The notes below the pieces were generated by a model. It saw only the letters and a list, made by a program, of their open reading frames with translations, did no database searches and was not told the origin of the DNA. Shown in pieces: positions 42,401 to 51,700 of a stretch of 64,000 nucleotides of DNA. Position numbers and translations under genes: made by a program. Each line of letters opens with the position of its first letter. Position 1 is the stretch's first letter. The DNA lies in the NCBI RefSeq assembly GCF_900110495.1, contig NZ_FODX01000001.1, forward strand, positions 806,001-870,000. The letters are read 5' to 3'. This stretch comes from Nitrosovibrio sp. Nv6 (GTDB taxonomy: Bacteria > Pseudomonadota > Gammaproteobacteria > Burkholderiales > Nitrosomonadaceae).

Positions 42401-45256
42401 CCCTTCCCGCGCAACCACCACCGCTTCCCTGACTTCAGGCTGAGCCAGCAATTGCGTTTCAATCTCGCCCAGCTCGATCCGGAATCCCCGTATCTTGACC
42501 TGGTGATCCAGCCGTCCCAGGTATTCGATCTGTCCATCCGCGCGCCACCGTGCCAAATCTCCTGTGCGGTAGAGACGTCCTCCTCTCTCATCGAAGGGAT
42601 CAGCAATGAAACGTTCCGCTGTCAGCCCGCCGCGGTTGAGATAGCCGCGTGCCAACCCAGCGCCGCCAAGATACAGCTCTCCAGCCACCCCCTGAGGAAC
42701 CGGACTGAGGTTCGCGTCAAGGATGTACGCTGTCCTGTCGCCGACAGGACAGCCGATCGGCAGGTAGGCGCACTCGAAGCGCGTTCCAGGATAAGCTTTC
42801 GAAATGAGCGGTGTGATAACGGCTTCCGTCGGCCCATACCCGTTGATGATACGGGGAGGTCGCAGCGTCTCCTGGATGAATTCGAAGCTCGCTCGGCTCG
42901 TCGCTTCCCCACCTACGATATAGAAACGGATCGGCAGATTTCGACCCGCACTACCCATCAGTTCGGCAAGCTGATGCAGATAGCTCGGCATGAAACAGGC
43001 GATGGTGATGCCATGCCTTGCGATTTCGGCAGCCGTCCGATCCACCGGCCAAAGCTCGTTATCGCGCGGCATCAGGCCCGAGCCGAAAGCCAGGGGGACC
43101 AATGAGCGCTCGTGCGCGCCGTCGAAATTGATCGAGGCAAATTGCAGCTCCCGGTCAGCCGGGCCCATGCCATAAGTTTCGCCTATCGCCTGCACATGCA
43201 TTGCGAGAGGGCCATGCGCCACGCCCACGCCTTTTGGTTTTCCGGTGGAGCCGGAGGTATAGATGACATAGGCGAGGTTTTCACCATGCAGGCAGACTTG
43301 AGGGTTCCCTTCAGGCTCATCCTCGAGATCGAGCACATCCAGTTCCAGCACCTGGCACCTGGACGAATGCGGAATGCGGGATTGAATATGGCTTTGCGTC
43401 AAGAGCAGTTCAATGGCGCTGTCCGCTACCATGTGGGCTAGCCGCTCCTGCGGATACTCGGGATCCAGCGGCACGTACGCCCCGCCTGATTTCAGGACGG
43501 CAAGCAGCCCAACCACCATGTCGATGGAGCGCTCCACCGCAATGCCAACCCTGGTCTCGGGCTCAACCCCTAATCCAATCAGCCGGTGCGCCAGCCGGTT
43601 TGCCCGCCGGTTCAACTCCGCATAGCTCAGTTCGGTATCCCCAAAGATCAGCGCAACCCCTTCCGGACGCGCTTCTACCTGACGCTCGATCAGCCTGTGT
43701 ACAGGCTCTGTATTGCCGTAGCGCTTTTCATTGATGCCCCACGCCTTAAGCTGCGCTCGCTCGCCTTCACTCAGTATGTCAATGTCGCCAAGGCTCTGTT
43801 CAGGGTGCTCGGCCAGTTGCTGAAGAAGATGAAGGTAATGCCCGCCCAGCCGCTCGATGGTGGCAGGCTCAAACAGCTCAGACGCATAGGTGAAGGTCGC
43901 CTCCAACCTTCCGTCCGGCTGCTCAGCAGTGTCCAGGGTCAATTCGAACTGGGCCGCCTGCTCACTCAGTTCATGATTTTCCACCATGAGTCCGGGTAAT
44001 TGCTCAAGCGCCCGGTAGTCTTCGCGCAAGTGGTTGTACATGACCTGAAACAGCGGATTCTGATTCAGGTTGCGTTCAGGCTGCAGTGCTTCAACCAGTT
44101 GCTCGAATGGCAGGTCCTGATGGGTCTGGGCGCCAAGCGCGGCTTCACGGGTCTGGTCGAGCACCGCCTTCAAGGGCATGCGCCCGTCAATATGGTTGCG
44201 CAATACCTGCGTGTTTACGAAGAAACCTACTATGTTTTCTATTTCAACCCGGTGACGGTTGGCAATGGGCACGCCCACACGGATATCCTGCTGCCCGGTA
44301 TAGCGGTGCAGCAAGGCCTGGAAACCCGCCAGCAATGCCATGAAGAGCGTTGCCCCCTGGCTTTGGGCCCGACGCTGCAAACGCGTAACCAGTCCGGCCG
44401 GTAGCATAAACGTATGGCGTGTAGCCCGGTAGCTGGCGTTGGATGGCCGCGGGTAATCGGTGGGAATCTGTAGTACCGGATGTTCTTCCCCTAACTGGCT
44501 GCGCCAATAGGCAAGCTGGCGCTCTTTTTCTCCCGCTTCCAGCCAGTTGCGCTGCCATATCGCATAATCGGCGTACTGGATCGGCAGCGCCGGTAAGGAA
44601 GGTTCTTGTTCTTGTCCCCGTTCTTGTTGCGCGCGCGCCCCTGTTCGTGCTCTGTACTGGGCGGCAAATTCGTCAATGACGATGTGATTGGACCAGGCAT
44701 CCGATATGATGTGGTGCATCACCACCACAAGAAGGTGTTCTTCCGGCGCTATCCGGATAAGGGCTAGCCTGAGCAGCGGACCTTGTGTCAGGTCAAATGG
44801 GGTGGCGCTTATCCGGCTGGCTTCTTCGTGCGCGCGTGCCGCGCCTTGCTCCCTCGGCAAACTTGAGAAGTCAATCAGCGGAATATCGAGCTTGGGTTCG
44901 TCTTCAATGATCTGCTCGGGCATCCCTTCCGCATTGGCACAGAATACCGTGCGCAGCGATTCATGCCGCCTTCCCAATGCCTCAAAACTCGAACGCAACG
45001 CGTCAATGTCCAGCTTTCCTACCAGCCGCAATCCACCACTCAGGTGATAAGCCGTGCCCAAGGGCTCCAACTGCCATAAAAACCAGTGCCGTTGCTGAGC
45101 GTAGGAGAGAATCCGCCGGTTTCCCGCTTTTTGCGGGACAATGGGAAGAAGAGAAAAATCAAATCCCCGTTTTTTCAGCGCACTCAGGAATTCTTTCTGC
45201 TTCTCCGGAGCAAGGGCCGCAAACCGCTCGGCAATATCCTGCTTATTCAATTCCAT
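36470..45256 (-). CDS. Two-module NRPS with terminal thioesterase (C-A-T-E-C-A-T-TE)
   Basis: 2928 residues, last gene of the assembly line. Module 1: C (about 45-470, HHIISDAW near 180), A (about 520-1030), T (LGGDSIL near 1060), E (about 1120-1540, HHLVIDGVSWR near 1262). Module 2: C of the type that follows an E domain (LYPLSPMQTGMLFH, HHLLLDGW near 1730), A (about 2030-2560), T (LGGDSLL near 2594), TE (about 2650-2928, GWSLGG serine near 2724, Asp in LVDSF, His in DADHFAIVR). My reading of the binding-pocket residues gives D-G-E-C-I-G-G-I-T-K for both A domains, which are identical over 527 codons. This resembles codes I associate with hydroxyornithine-type residues in pyoverdine synthetases, from memory. 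Predicted: adds a D- then an L-residue of the same amino acid and releases the product. It starts directly after the preceding NRPS stop. Confidence 0.93.
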   Translation of the reverse strand: MELNKQDIAERFAALAPEKQKEFLSALKKRGFDFSLLPIVPQKAGNRRILSYAQQRHWFLWQLEPLGTAYHLSGGLRLVGKLDIDALRSSFEALGRRHESLRTVFCANAEGMPEQIIEDEPKLDIPLIDFSSLPREQGAARAHEEASRISATPFDLTQGPLLRLALIRIAPEEHLLVVVMHHIISDAWSNHIVIDEFAAQYRARTGARAQQERGQEQEPSLPALPIQYADYAIWQRNWLEAGEKERQLAYWRSQLGEEHPVLQIPTDYPRPSNASYRATRHTFMLPAGLVTRLQRRAQSQGATLFMALLAGFQALLHRYTGQQDIRVGVPIANRHRVEIENIVGFFVNTQVLRNHIDGRMPLKAVLDQTREAALGAQTHQDLPFEQLVEALQPERNLNQNPLFQVMYNHLREDYRALEQLPGLMVENHELSEQAAQFELTLDTAEQPDGRLEATFTYASELFEPATIERLGGHYLHLLQQLAEHPEQSLGDIDILSEGERAQLKAWGINEKRYGNTEPVHRLIERQVEARPEGVALIFGDTELSYAELNRRANRLAHRLIGLGVEPETRVGIAVERSIDMVVGLLAVLKSGGAYVPLDPEYPQERLAHMVADSAIELLLTQSHIQSRIPHSSRCQVLELDVLDLEDEPEGNPQVCLHGENLAYVIYTSGSTGKPKGVGVAHGPLAMHVQAIGETYGMGPADRELQFASINFDGAHERSLVPLAFGSGLMPRDNELWPVDRTAAEIARHGITIACFMPSYLHQLAELMGSAGRNLPIRFYIVGGEATSRASFEFIQETLRPPRIINGYGPTEAVITPLISKAYPGTRFECAYLPIGCPVGDRTAYILDANLSPVPQGVAGELYLGGAGLARGYLNRGGLTAERFIADPFDERGGRLYRTGDLARWRADGQIEYLGRLDHQVKIRGFRIELGEIETQLLAQPEVREAVVVAREGQGATGGARLIAYVSFHTGAEVEVARLREALAKALPDYMLPSAIVVLERLPLNPSGKVDRKALPEPEFVNTDNYEAPQGEVEEVLAGIWGQVLGVGQVGRHDNFFELGGDSILSLQIVTKVRRAGWKITPRQLFERQTVAELASAATSLKASSATATANPNVASVVRRKEGINAGTNKETGDGSIPLLPIQAEFFEQKIPARNHWNQGALLKSREPLDPVHLAQALEAVVHHHEALRFRYVKNASGDWQQFCGKSVPGDLLWVRKAVTETDLEALYNEAQRSLNLAEGPLLRALLVHIADGSQRLLLVIHHLVIDGVSWRVLLEDLQSVYRQAHDSNPITLMGKTGSYEDWTQRLQAYAYEHAEELVYWRGLAGVPASLPCDNPYGASIARHQSSAILKLGRAQTRALLKQAPAAYRTQVNDLLLTALGSALCRWSGHKRILIDLEGHGREDLYDIDLSQTVGWFTSLYPVMLDPAGDLDKRIKCIKENLRRIPNKGLGYGLFKYHGTPEQREAMASLSKPEIVFNYLGQLDASFDESGLWTLATEPAGDLTNENAPLSHDISINGHVYEGELWLTVSYSERRYHKRTIEALINVYRTELETLIAHCTSGIHNVTPSDFPLAGITQQELDGLPIPPAQLEDLYPLSPMQTGMLFHAVLDMNSRVYLNQLRADIEGLDVARFKSAWQRALERHEVLRTGFVVQDGKPLQWVAKSVGLPFRVYDWSDQAEYVREDQERELDELAQSEHASGFDLAKPPLMRLTLVRLAEDRYHLIWTVHHLLLDGWSIAQLMGEVVRQHGGNALQAQESGSRLRYRSFIEWFLGRDTKASEAYWRERLDGVDATRLAGLVPVLSDDSSHGKHISELEPALTERLIRFARRERVTLNTLIQAVWAILLNRYTGKQIVVFGATVAGRPADLAGAERTLGLFINTLPVVVMLKPEQEIGGWLRDLQAQNLASREHEHTPLYEIQRWLGQSGQGLFDTILVFENYPIDEALQQSARGGLAFSEVRSREATNYPITVSVMQSDTLYLEYIYASNHFSADLVSSIATHVIKLLGEVADDLTGSAKRLGDIDILSEGERAQLKAWGINEKRYGNTEPVHRLIERQVEARPEGVALIFGDTELSYAELNRRANRLAHRLIGLGVEPETRVGIAVERSIDMVVGLLAVLKSGGAYVPLDPEYPQERLAHMVADSAIELLLTQSHIQSRIPHSSRCQVLELDVLDLEDEPEGNPQVCLHGENLAYVIYTSGSTGKPKGVGVAHGPLAMHVQAIGETYGMGPADRELQFASINFDGAHERSLVPLAFGSGLMPRDNELWPVDRTAAEIARHGITIACFMPSYLHQLAELMGSAGRNLPIRFYIVGGEATSRASFEFIQETLRPPRIINGYGPTEAVITPLISKAYPGTRFECAYLPIGCPVGDRTAYILDANLSPVPQGVAGELYLGGAGLARGYLNRGGLTAERFIADPFDERGGRLYRTGDLARWRADGQIEYLGRLDHQVKIRGFRIELGEIETQLLAQPEVREAVVVAREGQGATGGARLIAYVSFHTGAEVEVARLREALAKALPDYMLPSAIVVLERLPLNPSGKVDRKALPDSDNTGMGTYVPPSTEEGRLLAEIWQEVLGIERVGETDNFFALGGDSLLCLKVMSRMSSLGSIKFNFKIRDLMERPTIATLLQLEPQNQNGPYMPLTLNLPHKKTKTRSLFCIHGGSGTVFDYQPLARHLQGKWDVYGLPSRMLTDPAHRDISLDQMAADYCQMIRRIQPEGPYHLLGWSLGGTLAAMIAAFLEADAQPVSFLGLVDSFIPGNAERGNDDWQADFLEFLSVVIPGSKPGDVMKAGSWGVESEKTIISLLEHLISAEQMRKREQTSGARTPGYADMGAEQLAQIFIVTRRLKALAWQAAVLNPLQVQPVCWWVAERTLSDRLALALQIDQDKLQSIEVDADHFAIVRHNALLVGVESALEDLLHTPMEREMAL
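37617..39199 (-). repeat. Adenylation-domain repeat, copy in module 2
   Basis: 1583 nt identical, wherever I compared it, to 42210-43792 (constant offset 4593). It covers the C-A linker and the full adenylation domain up to GKVDRKALP. Sequence diverges sharply at both ends. Confidence 0.93.
42210..43792 (-). repeat. Adenylation-domain repeat, copy in module 1
   Basis: Second copy of the 1583-nt direct repeat (see 37617-39199). All reading frames encode the same peptides in both copies, so silent positions are also unchanged. This points to a recent duplication or gene conversion. Confidence 0.93.
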
Positions 45257-48200
45257 TCAGCTCTCCAGTAAATCGAGTAATTCCGACATCCCCAGCAGCT
45301 CAGCATGTTCGGCAGATTCGTCCGATATCAAAGAACATTTCTCCCCTACGGCCGCGGCAATATCTTTCAGCACGGGATTTTCGAAATGCAGGCGCAAAGG
45401 CAGTGAAACGGACAAGGTCTGTTGCAGCTTCTGTTGAACTTGCAGGATCGCAAGCGAATGGCCGCCCAGCTCGAAGAAGTTATTATTCCGCCCGACTTGC
45501 CCGATGCCGAGTACACCGGCCCAGATGGCGGCCAGCGCTTCTTCCACTTCACCTTCGGGCGCCTCGTAATTGCCGGAATTGCCCATGGTGGCAAATTCCG
45601 GCTCGGGCAACGCCTTGCGATCGACCTTGCCGTTCGGATTCAGCGGCAGACTCTCCAGCACTACGATCGCTGAGGGAATCATGTAGTCCGGCAGCGCCTT
45701 GACGAGCGCTTCACGCAAGGCCATTACTTCCACTCCGGCGTCTGCATGCAGGGACAGATAGGCCACCAGCCGTGCTCCGCCTGGTCCTTCCGACGCAACC
45801 ACGACAGCTTCCCTGACCCCGGGCTGCAAAAGCAACTGGGCCTCGATTTCGCCCAGTTCGATGCGAAAACCCCGGATCTTGACCTGATGGTCCAAGCGTC
45901 CCAAATACTCGATCTGTCCATCTTCACGCCATTTCGCCAGGTCGCCCGTGCGATACAGCCGGCCTCCCCCTTCATCAAAGGGATCGGCTATGAAACGCTC
46001 TGCTGTCAAGTCCCCCCGGTTGAGGTAGCCACGGGCCAGCAGATCTCCTCCTATGCATAGTTCGCCCGGAACGCCGGGTGCGACAGGAGCGAGATTCGTA
46101 TCCAGTAAATGGATACGGCGTGCGGCCAGCGGTCTTCCGATAGACACTTGCGCAGATATCGCGCCCTCATCCACCTGGTAATCACCGCAATCCGACACGG
46201 TGGCTGTCACGATTGCCTCGGTCGGACCATAGGTATTCAACAGGGTAACTGCGCTGAATCCCGCCTGATGCCAGGCTTTGATACCCTCCAGCGACATCGC
46301 CTCACCGCCTGCGTGAACCTGGCGCAATAAGCCATAGTCCCGAGGTCCCAGCCGTGCAAAATCCTGCACCAGCAGAAACCAGTATGCCGTGGTCAGATCG
46401 GCCACCGTTATCCGTTTATCAATCAGCTCGCGGTAAAAGGTATCGCTATCCCATAGCATGGGGCCGCGCAGGACGATGGCCGCACCGGCGCACAAGGGCG
46501 GAAAAAGCTGCTCGATAAAGCCATCAAAGTTGATGGTGGAAAACTGCAGCATCCGATCCGTGGGAGTCAGGCCAAAAAAGTCGACCGCTATCTGGGCATG
46601 TTCGGCCAGGGCATGATGAGGCACGCCCACGCCTTTTGGCTTCCCGGTAGAGCCGGAGGTATAGATGACATAGACGAGGTTATCGCCATGCAGGTTGACG
46701 GCGAGGTCATGTTCCGGCTCCTCATCGAGATTGAGTCTGTCCAGTTCCAACACTACGCAGTGCGCCGGATGGGGAACCCCCACCCGGATATAGCTTTGCG
46801 TCAACAGCAATCCAATGGAGCTGTCTGTCGCCATGTAATTCAGGCGCGCCTGCGGATACTCGGGGTCCAGCGGAACATAGGCTCCGCCCGCCTTGAGAAT
46901 CGCCAGCAGCCCCACGATCATGTCGATGGAGCGCTCCACCGCAATACCCACCCTGGTCTCTGGCTCAACGCCGAGCGCAATCAACCGGTGCGCCAGCCGG
47001 TTTGCCCGCCGGTTCAACTCGGCATAGCTCAGTTTAATATCCCCAAAGATCAGCGCGACCGCTTCGGGACGCGCTTGCACCTGCCGCTCGATCAGGCGAT
47101 GCACAGGCTCGGTATTGCCGTAGCGCTCTTCATTGACGCCCCAGGCTCTAAGCTGGGTCCGCTCGGCTTCGCTGAGAATATCAATGTCGCCCAGGCTGCG
47201 TTCGGGATACTCGGCCAGTTGCCCAAGGAGATGAAGATAATGCTCGCCCAGTCGTCTGATGGTGCCCGGCTCGAACAACTCGGCGGCATAGGTCAAGGTC
47301 GCCTCAAGCTGGCCGTCCGGCTGCTCGACAGTGTCCAGGGTTAATTCGAACTGGGCCGTCTGCTCACCCAGTTCATGGTTTTCCACCATGAGTCCGGGTA
47401 ATTGCTCCAGTGCCCGGTAGTCCTCGCGCAGGTGGTTGTACATGACCTGAAACAGCGGGTTCTGATTCAGGTTGCGCTCAGGTTGCAGTGCTTCGACCAG
47501 TTGCTCGAATGGCAGGTCCTGATGGGTCTGGGCGCCAAGCGCCGCTTCACGGGCATGATCGAGAATGGCCCTGAGCGGCATGCGCCCGTCGATACGGTTG
47601 CGCAGCACCTGGGTATTTATGAAGAAGCCGACTATGTTCTCTATTTCAACCCGGTGGCGGTTGGCAATCGGTACGCCGACGCGAATATCCTTTTGTCCGG
47701 TATAGCGGTGCAGCAAGGCCTGGAAACCCGCCAGCAATGCCATGAAGAGGGTCGCGCCCTGGCTTTGGGCTTGGCGCTGCAGGCGAGCAACCAGCGAGGC
47801 TGGTAACACAAAAGCATGGCGAGCGGCGCGATAATCCGCTTTGGATGGCCGGGGATAATCGGTGGGAAGCTGCAATACCGGGTGTTCTTGTCCCAATTGA
47901 TTGCGCCAGTAGGCCAGTTGCCTCTCTTTTTCTCCCGCTTCCAGCCAGTTGCGCTGCCATAGCGCATAATCGGCATACTGAATCGGAAGGGGGGGAAGAG
48001 AAGGTTCCTGCCCCCCTGCTTTTGCGCGGTATCCGGCGGCAAACTCGTCAATGACGATGCGATTGGACCAGGCGTCCGATATGATGTGATGCATTACCAC
48101 GACGAGCAAGTGCTCTTCCGGCGCAACCCGGATGAGTACGACCCGCAGCAGCGGACCTTGTGTGAGATCAAACGGCGTGGCGCTTATCCGGCTGGCTTCC

Positions 48201-48631
48201 GCATGCGCGCGCGCCGTGCGTTGCCCAGCAGGCACACCGGAGAAGTCAATTACCGGAATATCCAGCTTACCTGCCGCCGCAATGATCTGCTCGGGCAGCC
48301 CTTCCGCATTGGCCCGGAAACTTGTGCGCAGCGATTCGTGCCGCGCGACCAGCGCCTGAAAGCTCGAACGCAGGGCTTCCATATTCAGCTTGCCGGCCAA
48401 ACGCAATCCGCCGCTCAGGTGATACGCTGTGCTCAACGGCTCCAGCTGCCATAAAAACCAGTGACGCTGCTGGGCATAGGAGAGCGGCGCGGGCTGCGAG
48501 GATGGCCGGCGAGAAATGGCCAGTTCATGCCTTACCGGAGCATTGGCGGCTGCCAGGCGCTGCGCCAGCCTGTCCCGCTGCTCTGGAGTCAGGCGCGCAC
48601 GCCTCTGCGCAAGATCGCCACTATTCGACAT
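45257..48631 (-). CDS. Single-module NRPS (C-A-T)
   Basis: 1124 residues: short docking-like N-terminus, C domain (about 50-470, HHIISDAW near 178), A domain (about 520-1030), T domain (LGGHSLAIL near 1057). The pocket residues I read are D-G-E-D-H-G-T-V-T-K, which differs by one position from a lysine code known from pyoverdine synthetases (DGEDHGTVVK, from memory); lysine is therefore a guess. The C domain shows Ala in place of the usual Gly after HHxxxD, as does the first C domain of the next protein. It accepts the chain from the PKS (75 nt upstream) and passes it to the two-module NRPS. Confidence 0.92.
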   Translation of the reverse strand: MSNSGDLAQRRARLTPEQRDRLAQRLAAANAPVRHELAISRRPSSQPAPLSYAQQRHWFLWQLEPLSTAYHLSGGLRLAGKLNMEALRSSFQALVARHESLRTSFRANAEGLPEQIIAAAGKLDIPVIDFSGVPAGQRTARAHAEASRISATPFDLTQGPLLRVVLIRVAPEEHLLVVVMHHIISDAWSNRIVIDEFAAGYRAKAGGQEPSLPPLPIQYADYALWQRNWLEAGEKERQLAYWRNQLGQEHPVLQLPTDYPRPSKADYRAARHAFVLPASLVARLQRQAQSQGATLFMALLAGFQALLHRYTGQKDIRVGVPIANRHRVEIENIVGFFINTQVLRNRIDGRMPLRAILDHAREAALGAQTHQDLPFEQLVEALQPERNLNQNPLFQVMYNHLREDYRALEQLPGLMVENHELGEQTAQFELTLDTVEQPDGQLEATLTYAAELFEPGTIRRLGEHYLHLLGQLAEYPERSLGDIDILSEAERTQLRAWGVNEERYGNTEPVHRLIERQVQARPEAVALIFGDIKLSYAELNRRANRLAHRLIALGVEPETRVGIAVERSIDMIVGLLAILKAGGAYVPLDPEYPQARLNYMATDSSIGLLLTQSYIRVGVPHPAHCVVLELDRLNLDEEPEHDLAVNLHGDNLVYVIYTSGSTGKPKGVGVPHHALAEHAQIAVDFFGLTPTDRMLQFSTINFDGFIEQLFPPLCAGAAIVLRGPMLWDSDTFYRELIDKRITVADLTTAYWFLLVQDFARLGPRDYGLLRQVHAGGEAMSLEGIKAWHQAGFSAVTLLNTYGPTEAIVTATVSDCGDYQVDEGAISAQVSIGRPLAARRIHLLDTNLAPVAPGVPGELCIGGDLLARGYLNRGDLTAERFIADPFDEGGGRLYRTGDLAKWREDGQIEYLGRLDHQVKIRGFRIELGEIEAQLLLQPGVREAVVVASEGPGGARLVAYLSLHADAGVEVMALREALVKALPDYMIPSAIVVLESLPLNPNGKVDRKALPEPEFATMGNSGNYEAPEGEVEEALAAIWAGVLGIGQVGRNNNFFELGGHSLAILQVQQKLQQTLSVSLPLRLHFENPVLKDIAAAVGEKCSLISDESAEHAELLGMSELLDLLES

Positions 48632-48706
48632 AAGCAGCTTTCCTGAACGAACACATGGTTATGACAAATTGCGACGGGATTACTGATACGAGACAAACCG
48701 GTGAAA

Positions 48707-51700
48707 TCATGAGCATTCGATCTCATCCAGCAATTTTGTCTCGACCAATGCCGCCAGACCTGCAACAGTGGGCGATCTGAAGAAGTCCGCGGGACGCAAG
48801 TCAACGGCAAAAGCGGACCGAACCCTGGAAAGAAGCTGGATACCCAGCAGGGAATCGCCGCCCAGTTCAAACAGGTTATCATTAATGCCAACGGCATCCA
48901 TCCCCAGCAGGCTCTGCCAGATCTCGGCAATGCGCTTCTCCAGTTCGCTGTCCGGCGATATGAAAATAGTCTGCAATACCGGTCTCGGGTATCTTCCCTG
49001 CTCCTCCTGTTCCTTGTGCTTGTGCGCGGCAGCGAATGCCAAAGGCTGAGCAACCAGGTCTTCCTGGGTCTGGCTGAGCCGGGTCTCCAGATCCAGGGTC
49101 GAAACGATTACCTGAGGTCGCATCAACCCGTTCACGATGCGCTCGAACGCCTCGACCCCTTCGTCCGGTGCAATTCCTACGCCTTCCGGCATGGCCATAT
49201 TCGCCGCCATGCCGACATCTCGCCAGCTATCCCAGTTGACGGAAACCACGGGAAACGCCGATTCGCGATAGGCAACGCGGGCAACCGCATCAAGGTAGGC
49301 GTTGCCAGCACAATAATCCACCTTGCTGAGACCTCCGGCGATGGTTGCCAGCGATGAGCATAAAAGCATGAAATCCAGGGGCTCGTCCTTGAACACGGCT
49401 TGCAATGCGCGCGTTCCCTGTATCTTGGGGGCAAATACCTTTTCGACCATCTCCCTTGTTTTTGCCGAGATCAGTCCGCTGCCGACTTCCCCGGCTGTAT
49501 GAATCACCCCATGGACAGCGCCAAAGCGCTGACGGGTCCGGGCAATGGCAGCTTTCAATTCGTCCTGAATCGCAGCATCCGTTTGCAACACCAGCACTTC
49601 TGCGCCCAGCGCCTCCAGTCGCATGACCTTCTCGATCTTGAGGCGTATGGAATCTGCTTTATCGGTAGTTGACAGCACTTTCGGCCAGTGTTCCCGCGAC
49701 GGGATGGGAGACCGGCCCAACAGCGCAAGTTTTGCCTTCCGGGTCCGGGCCAGATGTTCCGCCAGCGTCAGGCCAATTCCGCCCAGTCCGCCGGTAATGA
49801 AATAAACTCCCCCTTGTCTGAGACAGGTCTCCTGATGAGGACATTGAATAGGCTCGAAGGTCTGAACCCAGCGATGGGGCCCGCGATAAGCCACCATGGA
49901 TGCAACCGCATCGGCCTGCGATTCTCCAATGATCTGCTTGATCAGGCGGGAATTTGCGGAACTGGAACTGTCGGCGATCTGCAATTCGACATCGACGATG
50001 CGGCATACAAGATAAGAATATTCCTGCGGGATAACTTTGCACGGACCCAGCAGCATCGCTTTATCCGGATGCAGCTGTTCGTTGCCCGTGACATCTTCCA
50101 ACTGATTGGTGATAACCGTGATTTCCACCGTTGTACCTGGGCGAATAAGCGCTTTCGCACTTTCCAGTGCCTGGGCGAGATAAAACAGGCTGAAGAAATT
50201 TTTCGTCTGGCTCTCGGCATGAGAAGGCACGTCTTTATCAGTAGTCACGCTCCATAGATGAAAGATATGGCCGATGTTTCTGCCATCATCCCGGATTCCG
50301 CGCAGCAGAAGGTCATAATCATGGCGCTCCCCGGACCGCACGGTATAGTGGCCCCTGTCCAGGCGCCGGAACGCGGAACCAGCGGAAACCATGACAGGCT
50401 CGATTCCCTGCGTCAGTAAATGCCTGATCAGCGCTGGGCAGATGTACTCATCCCCGAAAATGATGATGGAACCGCCCTGACCGGGAAAAATACTGTCGAG
50501 CGGCACACTGTCAGCACGTCGCCACGAAGGCGCGTAAAACCAGTCATCCAGCAAGCGAATGCCCGATCCGTATCTCTCCTGCATCTGCAATTCAGCATTG
50601 TTTCCCGTTTCGGCGTTGTTTTCCCCTTTTTTAAGAGCTTCAATGCTTGTACCTTCCGATCCGCGTTTAACCCAGAAGGACTGACGCTCAAACGGGTAGG
50701 TCGGCAGTGGAACACGGTGGCGGCGTTCATCCGCGTAGAAATTTTGCCAGTCGATGGCAAGACCGCTCAACCAGAGCTTGCCCAGAGTGAGATAAAAGTG
50801 CTTCTGAGCCAGATACGCCTTGCCCGGATGAGGTAAGGACGACAGAATCAATTGTTCGGATTTTGCGTCTGGATGCCGTTGCGCAAGGGTAGTCAGGGTT
50901 TCGCCGGGCCCGACTTCCAGCAGAATTCGCGCCGGGTTGCTCAGCAGCTCGCTCAGGCCATCGGCAAAACGTACCGTCCCGCGCAAATGGCGTCCCCAGT
51001 AATTCGGATCAGTCGCTTCCTGCGGCGTAATCCAGTCGCCGCTGAGATTGGAGAGAAATGGAATTTTCGGCGAACGCCGTTCGGTCCGGGCAACCATTTC
51101 TACAAAACCCGGCAGCATGGGCTCTATCATCGTTGAGTGGAAGGCGTGGGAAACATGCAGCCGCCGGGTTACGACGCCTTTATTTCCGAGATCGGCTTCC
51201 ACAGCCTGGATTGCTGTGGCCGGGCCGGACAGGACGCAAAGCGCTGGCCCGTTGACGGCTGCCAGATCGCAATTTCCATTCAGATAGGGCTCGACTTCCG
51301 CTTCCGGCGCCATGACGGCGAGCATGGCGCCAGTCTCCATGCCTTGCAGCAACCGTGCCCGCATGGTTACCAGGCGCAGTGCGTCTTCCAGTGAGAAAAC
51401 GTCAGCCAGACAAGCGGCGACGTATTCTCCGATGCTGTGGCCTATCATTGCGGCAGGCATGACACCCCATGACATCCACAGTCGTGCCAATGCATATTCC
51501 ACGATGAACAGGGCCGACTGCGTGACTTCGGTCTGTGCAAGCCGCGCGGACGCTGCATCCTTTCCTGCTCCATCTTGAGCTTCGTCCGGGCCGGGATACA
51601 AAAGCGTCAACAGATCGAAACCGACATACGGCTTCAACAAGTCGAGACAACGGTCGAATTCCCGGCGGAAAACCGGCTCTTCCTGGTAAAGATCCCTTGC

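Noticed and set aside
42353..43105. 250-codon plus frame antisense to the NRPS, repeated at 37760-38512
   Set aside because: Both are shadows of the duplicated adenylation domain on the other strand.
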